NCBI GenBank assembly: GCA_002348045.1
Contig: DDYO01000200.1
Location: 6,387-17,131 of the forward strand
Source: Anaerolineales bacterium UBA2232
GTDB lineage: Bacteria; Chloroflexota; Anaerolineae; UBA2200
Direction of reading: 5' to 3'
DNA: 10,745 bases
In this document: one piece after another, positions 6,406 through 10,745 of the stretch
Layout: each line of letters opens with the position of its first letter
How positions within the stretch are numbered: the first letter of the stretch is position 1
Translations under genes and position numbers: made by a program
The notes under the pieces: model-generated
The model's input: only the letters and a program-made list of their open reading frames with translations
Database searches by the model: none
Told to the model about the DNA's origin: nothing

Positions 6406-6563
6406 GAACTCCGGAGCGATGGATAGGCTGATGGGTAGATATGAAAAGGGGGTGGCATGCGGGGCAACGCAAGAGACGTCGGCGCCATGGTCGATGGCCG
6501 CCGCTTAGGATCAATGGACTACGAGATCATGCTCAACTAGGCTGCCACCGTACAACCATACCC
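6406..6563. other. Junction between the restriction operon and the selU remnant
   Basis: These 158 bases hold no gene I can support. The selU-like sequence ends near 6405 and the nuclease gene ends at 6564. An imperfect inverted repeat (GCCAT at 6484-6488 and ATGGC at 6494-6498) lies in between, without a T tract. This is the inferred left edge of the inserted restriction module. No duplicate that could be an attachment site is visible inside the window. Confidence 0.45.
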
Positions 6564-7280
6564 TTACCTCGTCATTTCCACCCACAAGTGGCGGAGGTGG
6601 ATCGCAGGTAAGTTGGCCCGACTGTGCACTGATTCATGTACAGCAATACCTGCCACAAGATCCTGCTTCAGTGTGGCCAAGACATCTGTGGGCGACCAGC
6701 CAGGACTGCCTGCTACGTGTAAGTCCTGAATCCAACTATCGATCAAAGCAAACCAATGATCAAAGTTTTGGCCCTGAACGTATGCGATTAAGGCAGCACG
6801 CACATGGGCTGCTCCATGCTTACCTTCTTTGTAGCGCTGAATCCCTCCCCCAACTCCCTTGCGTGTAATTACGTACTCGCGCTCATCACGACCTGCCCCG
6901 GAGGGAATAGGTAGCCGCTTGCATTCAATTGGAAGAATCGTCTCGAAATCGCTGTAGCTCCTACCTTGCACAATCAGCGTATCACCTGCAGCAGCTACCA
7001 CCAGGTCGACTTTACGAGAGGCCTGTACTTCATCGGCCTCCTCTACCCGAAACTGCAGGCAATCCCAGCCTGGTGTTTTGCGAGTCGCGCTGTTGAGGTG
7101 AGCGCACAACTGCGACGTGAGTGCTGTCTCATTGGTGCGCTGTGGCCGTTCGGGGCGATCACGCCAACGAGGAAGTTGGTCCTGAATGAAATCCAAAATG
7201 GCAGCGCGGGAGCGGCCTTCGGCAAGAACTCCTGAGGCTAGTTGGCCCAGGGCGTGAGAGGTTGATCCGTCCGCCAGCAT
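6564..7280 (-). CDS. PD-(D/E)XK nuclease, candidate restriction endonuclease
   Basis: The 238-aa product carries a PD-(D/E)XK fold signature. E51 sits in an N-terminal helix (NETALTSQLCAHL), followed by VDLVV with D92, then LPIECKRLP with E119 and K121, the Mg2+-dependent DNA-cleavage motif. A GGGIQRYKEGKHG segment near 143-156 and a C-terminal LRHLWVEM strand follow. It starts 9 nt after the methyltransferase stop, with GAGG 4 nt before the ATG, so the two are cotranscribed and probably cotranslated. The pairing with a large adenine methyltransferase makes it the likely restriction subunit of a type II or split type IIG-like system. I cannot name a characterised homologue or a recognition site. 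It could instead be an accessory nuclease rather than the cutting enzyme. Confidence 0.77.
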   Translation of the reverse strand: MLADGSTSHALGQLASGVLAEGRSRAAILDFIQDQLPRWRDRPERPQRTNETALTSQLCAHLNSATRKTPGWDCLQFRVEEADEVQASRKVDLVVAAAGDTLIVQGRSYSDFETILPIECKRLPIPSGAGRDEREYVITRKGVGGGIQRYKEGKHGAAHVRAALIAYVQGQNFDHWFALIDSWIQDLHVAGSPGWSPTDVLATLKQDLVAGIAVHESVHSRANLPAIHLRHLWVEMTR

Positions 7281-7289
7281 CGTGCCTCG

Positions 7290-10139
7290 CTAGTAGCCCT
7301 GTACCCGTAGGTCTGCCAGCACATCATCAGCATCCCTTAGCCCGATTGAACGCATCCAGTAGCGCAAGCGATCGGGCTTTAGTATGAACAAGAAACGTTG
7401 ATCGTACAGTCGGCAGATGCGCGTCATCGTCAGGTGCTGATGCGACTGCATATGCAGCAACTCAGTAATACGGCCCCGCAACTCCTGCGCCCCTGACCAA
7501 TCTACCTCTGCCGCGCCAAATCCGTACGCTTGGCACACCGCACCTGACCAAGTGAACTGATCAAGCAAACCAAAGCTAGGTGAACCATATAGTGCGTTGA
7601 CCTGCCTGGAGAGTACGTTCGCGTAGGCCTGCAGGTCTTGATCGCAAACTTGGCGCATAGCCGAGGATGACTCTCCCAACCGGATCAGTTCGGACTGATA
7701 GTCAACAATATCGTCAACCACAATTCGCTCGTTCTCGCTTAGATCGAATGAACCGTCCGTTGGATATGGTATCGAGTAAATATCGTACGCTTGCAGCGCA
7801 GTCGCTTTCTGGGCAAATAATCCAGGGCTGGTCAAGGCCAGATAGGCGCGCAGGGTGCGCTTTTCCGCGCTCATCCATCGATCAATGGCTTCGAGTTTAG
7901 GAAGGTCCTTCTGCGGAGCGCAAAAGCCAACCATTCGCTGGCTATACGTAAGGTAATGTCCGTCCCATACTGCGTGGGCTAGCTCCATCTGTTCACGCAC
8001 CAGCAGCATTGGCGGGGTAAAGCGCCGTGTGGTGTAGGCTGTACGAAAGAGCTCATCTTCCAACGGGCGAATCTGTGACTCATCGATACCATCCGTTGTC
8101 AATGCCTTAGATGGCAAGTACGCATGTCCCGTCAAATGAGCTGCTGCCTTGCGTTGGACGCTTTTGCCGACAATAAAGCCTTCGCCAACATCCCAATCAC
8201 ACTGCTCAGCGTACTCACGCAAAGTGCGTGATTGCGACAGCCTGTTCACTAAGGAGAGGGTCCGTCCTCCTCCCAGTAAGTTAGCGCGCCAGAGTCGGTC
8301 ATCTGACAGTGCAATGCTATATGGCACGACATGCATGTCATAGTAGTCCAGATCCAGTCCCTGCTCGGCATCAATACGACCGGTGCGGCGGAAGGTGGCA
8401 TGCAGCAGCGTTGCATTTAGAGGTCGAATTCTCTTTTGCGCCACAACAACAATCACTTTAGTGTCCGCATGGCCCTTCTGGAATAGGCCGCGCACTGAAA
8501 CAAAATCCAGGACCTCGCGCACCCAATAGCTCTTCAGATAGCGTTGCCGAAATGCAAGAGCGTTCTGGTTGTACAAGAAGTTGTACTGCTGCAGCATGGA
8601 GATCGTAGCGCCTTCCACCATGATCTCGCTGGCCTCGTGGAGGAACAAATAACCCGCCTGCTTATCAGGGAGCCTTTGATCATGATCGGATTGATAGCGC
8701 GCATAGGCTCTTTGGGCGGCTGGTGTCTGGAGGGAGGACGCAAACGGAGGATTACCCAACACTGCTCCGATTCGCTCAGGTAATCGACCGTCTTCCTTTG
8801 CCTCAAAGAAACAACCATGGTGCAAAGTTTGCTGGCGCAAATTCGGAAATAGCTTGATGCTCCGCCGGATCTGTGCGGGTTGCAAGGCATCGCACATAGC
8901 CAAACACAGGCTGAAACCAGCAAGTTCGACGGCATCTTCCTCAAGGTCAACCCCATGAACAAAAGCCAGAAGGCCCTGAAGCACCTGTTTGTCCGGGCGT
9001 CGCAATTGATGGCGCAAGCGCCAGTGCAGCACCAAGCGTTTGTAGGCCTCAACCAGGAATACGCCGGAGCCGCAGGATGGATCTAGCACCACTTGGTGGT
9101 GTGATGTAATGTGATCCAGCGCGTCCCAACTGAGCGCCTCCTCCACCAAAAAGCGCACCAGGAACGGAGGGGTATACACCGAGCTATCTTCGTTCTCTAC
9201 GAATAGCTGGTAGATCTGGCTGATTAGCTCAACTGGCAGGTCGCGGAACGAGTACAGCTCCCACAAGGACAGTTGGCCTGATTGATTTTCGCGTGCCTCG
9301 ATCATGCGGGCAAAGCGCTCCAACTGCTGGGTGCTCAAGAGCTTTTCCACTTCCGACGGCTGAAGTGTGAACACATTGCCGTTGAAGCGATCCTCTAAGG
9401 CTGCCAGCAATCTGACCAATGCTGGTCCATCGCCCAGTACCTCGAAAAAGCGCTGAGCACCCGGCAGGAAGGCCGAAAAGAAACCCTCACTAAATACACC
9501 TCTCTGTTCCAGATAGGCGATTAGCAACGACAGAATCAATAGGCGACGACGTAGCCGTTTGGGAAGAATATTTTTCTCGTCGAGATGGATACTCAGCCGC
9601 TTGAATGAATCGAACAGGCTTTTGTGTGCAGCCTTGCTGTTCGATAAAAGCAACTCACAAGTGTGCGGGTTGGTCCATAACGTTCCGCTGCGAATGCTCT
9701 CCTCATCCCACCAGGGGTCAAGTTCGATCTCTGCCGCTAGATTGAGATATTTGATGGGGCTACACTGAATCCCACCGTCATCTGCAAGAAAATCTGGGCG
9801 ATGTGCGCAACGGAATAACTGCAGCAACCCCGGCGTGCGCCTGTATATGAGAGGCACCCCTCCCCAACTCCAGAGCTTGCGGTGGCATTCGGCAAATTCC
9901 TGATCATCTGCCAGCGTGTTTGCCCCGTAAATAAAGGCTTGCGCCGAGACCCGCTTACCATATTGCTCGACCTCGAAGAACACCGCGTCAGCACCATACT
10001 CGGCGGCCTTCTCCATGATGGCGACCTCTTCGGGCAGGCGACCATCGGGTTGATAGCCATATACACGCACCAGCCCCTTGACCTGTTCGATCAATTGCGG
10101 CTGCAGCCAGGCATCCCACCAGGGCGGACGATTACCCAT
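7290..10139 (-). CDS. Eco57I-type N6-adenine DNA methyltransferase
   Basis: The 949-aa product is a large gamma-class adenine methyltransferase using S-adenosylmethionine. Residues 1-150 form an alpha/beta domain (ADAVFFEVEQYGKRVSAQAFIYGA) with no PD-(D/E)XK motif that I can see. A helical part follows to about 320, then YTPPFLVRFLVEE (motif X, 321-333), LDPSCGSGVFL (motif I, about 352-362), HGVDLEEDAVELA (motif II, 395-407) and the catalytic GNPPF (motif IV, about 462-466). The remaining ~480 residues should hold the target-recognition domain and end in a conserved-looking KPDRLRYWMRS...RDADDVLADL tail. The ATG at 10139 overlaps the regulator gene by 8 nt and has GGAAG 10 nt upstream; a TTG at 10187 is an alternative, giving 965 aa. 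A separate nuclease follows, which may explain the missing nuclease motif. Confidence 0.88.
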   Translation of the reverse strand: MGNRPPWWDAWLQPQLIEQVKGLVRVYGYQPDGRLPEEVAIMEKAAEYGADAVFFEVEQYGKRVSAQAFIYGANTLADDQEFAECHRKLWSWGGVPLIYRRTPGLLQLFRCAHRPDFLADDGGIQCSPIKYLNLAAEIELDPWWDEESIRSGTLWTNPHTCELLLSNSKAAHKSLFDSFKRLSIHLDEKNILPKRLRRRLLILSLLIAYLEQRGVFSEGFFSAFLPGAQRFFEVLGDGPALVRLLAALEDRFNGNVFTLQPSEVEKLLSTQQLERFARMIEARENQSGQLSLWELYSFRDLPVELISQIYQLFVENEDSSVYTPPFLVRFLVEEALSWDALDHITSHHQVVLDPSCGSGVFLVEAYKRLVLHWRLRHQLRRPDKQVLQGLLAFVHGVDLEEDAVELAGFSLCLAMCDALQPAQIRRSIKLFPNLRQQTLHHGCFFEAKEDGRLPERIGAVLGNPPFASSLQTPAAQRAYARYQSDHDQRLPDKQAGYLFLHEASEIMVEGATISMLQQYNFLYNQNALAFRQRYLKSYWVREVLDFVSVRGLFQKGHADTKVIVVVAQKRIRPLNATLLHATFRRTGRIDAEQGLDLDYYDMHVVPYSIALSDDRLWRANLLGGGRTLSLVNRLSQSRTLREYAEQCDWDVGEGFIVGKSVQRKAAAHLTGHAYLPSKALTTDGIDESQIRPLEDELFRTAYTTRRFTPPMLLVREQMELAHAVWDGHYLTYSQRMVGFCAPQKDLPKLEAIDRWMSAEKRTLRAYLALTSPGLFAQKATALQAYDIYSIPYPTDGSFDLSENERIVVDDIVDYQSELIRLGESSSAMRQVCDQDLQAYANVLSRQVNALYGSPSFGLLDQFTWSGAVCQAYGFGAAEVDWSGAQELRGRITELLHMQSHQHLTMTRICRLYDQRFLFILKPDRLRYWMRSIGLRDADDVLADLRVQGY

Positions 10140-10653
10140 GATTGGGTCGCTTCCGCTGACGATCACCAGACAAATGTCCCCGAGCAAGACTTTCCTGACC
10201 CACGGTGGGCTTGTAGGACGAGCTGGTGGCTGACAATCCTACGTCCCGCTGTACCAGCGGCGTCGGCAGCAAATAGGAGTCGATGGCCAGGAAAATAGGG
10301 GCTAGAGCAACGACCAAGCCGTCGTTGATCGAGGGAGGCCCATCAACGTACTCGCATGCCGCGTCATGAATTCGTAAGACCAAGCAAGCCTGCTTGCTCA
10401 CTTCACGCGGCGCCGTCAGTGCCGTAGCAATAGGTTCGCTCAAAGCGGAAACGACGCTTCTCTTGAGGCCGTATGCCGTCTCCAAACGACAAAGTAGCGC
10501 TACTAGCATCACGTCATGGTTCGAATAGACCCTAGCCACCCGGGCCTCAGTACGCCTGCGCGTAAAACGTGGCAGCTCGGCCAGCAACCCGCGCATCTGA
10601 TCGCGCGAGTATCCAGTGAGCTCACATAGATCGCTGATGGTGATCGGTCTCAT
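10132..10653 (-). CDS. MerR-like HTH regulator heading the restriction operon
   Basis: The 173-aa product begins with ITISDLCELTGYSRDQMRGLL (residues 4-24), a MerR-type helix-turn-helix. RVYSNHDVMLVALLCRLE (about 41-58) then corresponds to the wing and following helix of MerR proteins. The rest is helical to about residue 130 and ends in a basic, low-complexity tail whose DNA overlaps the methyltransferase start. No metal-binding cysteine cluster typical of MerR effector domains is obvious. The ATG sits directly at the predicted transcription start, and no ribosome site precedes it, so translation is probably leaderless. Three dyads cover its promoter, making autoregulation likely. By position it should act like the controller proteins of type II restriction systems, though those are XRE-type. 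The role is inferred from arrangement. Confidence 0.75.
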   Translation of the reverse strand: MRPITISDLCELTGYSRDQMRGLLAELPRFTRRRTEARVARVYSNHDVMLVALLCRLETAYGLKRSVVSALSEPIATALTAPREVSKQACLVLRIHDAACEYVDGPPSINDGLVVALAPIFLAIDSYLLPTPLVQRDVGLSATSSSYKPTVGQESLARGHLSGDRQRKRPNHG

Positions 10654-10714
10654 CTGCGTATTCTATGCGCAGACATGCGTACTAACAACGCAGCCCTGTG
10701 TATTCCCTGCACAG
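10654..10714 (-). promoter_or_regulatory. Promoter with three 21-bp-spaced operator dyads
   Basis: A sigma-70 promoter reads leftward: TTGTTA (complement of 10683-10688), a 17-bp spacer, then TAGAAT (complement of 10660-10665). The predicted +1 is 10653, the A of the regulator ATG. Three 19-bp dyads lie at 10654-10672 (CTGCGTATTCTATGCGCAG), 10675-10693 (ATGCGTACTAACAACGCAG) and 10696-10714 (CTGTGTATTCCCTGCACAG). Their centres at 10663, 10684 and 10705 are exactly 21 bp apart, two helical turns. The first covers the -10 box, the middle the -35 and part of the spacer, and the third lies upstream. In the third, the inner arm bases change as a pair (C/G to T/A) and keep the symmetry. Confidence 0.8.
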
Positions 10715-10745
10715 CAGTGAGCAGGTTAGCGTGAAAGAAGCGCCC

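Noticed and set aside
5674..6426. Long open frame opposite selU (250 codons)
   Set aside because: It lies antisense to a frame with clear SelU motifs. Its sequence is low in recognisable structure, and it has no ribosome site. It is a shadow of GC-rich coding DNA.
10140..10187. TTG at 10187 as methyltransferase start
   Set aside because: It is possible, with AGGAAAG nearby, but it would overlap the regulator gene by 56 nt. The ATG at 10139 gives a normal short overlap, and conserved-looking sequence begins after it. Kept only as an alternative.
1..10745. CRISPR array, transposase or insertion-sequence ends
   Set aside because: I saw no regularly spaced identical repeats with unique spacers, no transposase motifs and no terminal inverted repeats with target duplication in the window.

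Overview
The base composition, codon use and a class II tRNA-Ser of beta-proteobacterial type suggest a Burkholderiales chromosome, perhaps Comamonadaceae. That assignment is by eye only. The window is an accessory region in which two pieces of foreign-looking DNA flank a short stretch of backbone.

Left part (1-5140): a cut-off helix-turn-helix (XRE-like) regulator reads leftward, and a DUF1643 gene diverges from it. About 330 bases without a clear gene follow, holding two hairpins and an AT-rich patch with a perfect 9-bp palindrome. Next comes a very compact rightward operon: a small TTG-started protein (85 aa), a P4-type tyrosine recombinase (DUF4102 plus catalytic domain), a one-pass membrane protein with a six-cysteine C-terminal domain, and a small secreted protein made of three 23-residue cysteine repeats. 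The first three genes overlap by 4 nt and 1 nt. After a 108-nt gap lies a two-gene unit: a HEPN-motif protein (candidate RNase toxin) and a small winged-helix-like partner.

Backbone (5205-6405): a leftward tRNA-Ser(CGA) with its own TATAAT promoter and a hairpin terminator, preceded by the 5'-truncated remains of selU/mnmH (tRNA 2-selenouridine synthase). The tRNA folds well except at the distal acceptor stem, where two base pairs and the CCA are lost on the side facing the recombinase-bearing DNA. selU has lost about 57 N-terminal codons at a sharp junction near 6405.

Right part (6406-10745): a leftward three-gene restriction-modification-like operon. A MerR-like regulator comes first, overlapping by 8 nt the gene for a 949-aa Eco57I-type adenine methyltransferase, which is followed after 9 nt by a separate PD-(D/E)XK nuclease. 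The regulator's promoter carries three 19-bp dyads spaced exactly 21 bp apart over the -35 and -10 boxes. The predicted transcription start falls on the A of the ATG, so the mRNA is probably leaderless. This resembles the controller-protein circuits of type II restriction systems, but built on a MerR-type helix-turn-helix. It is the strongest lead in the window.
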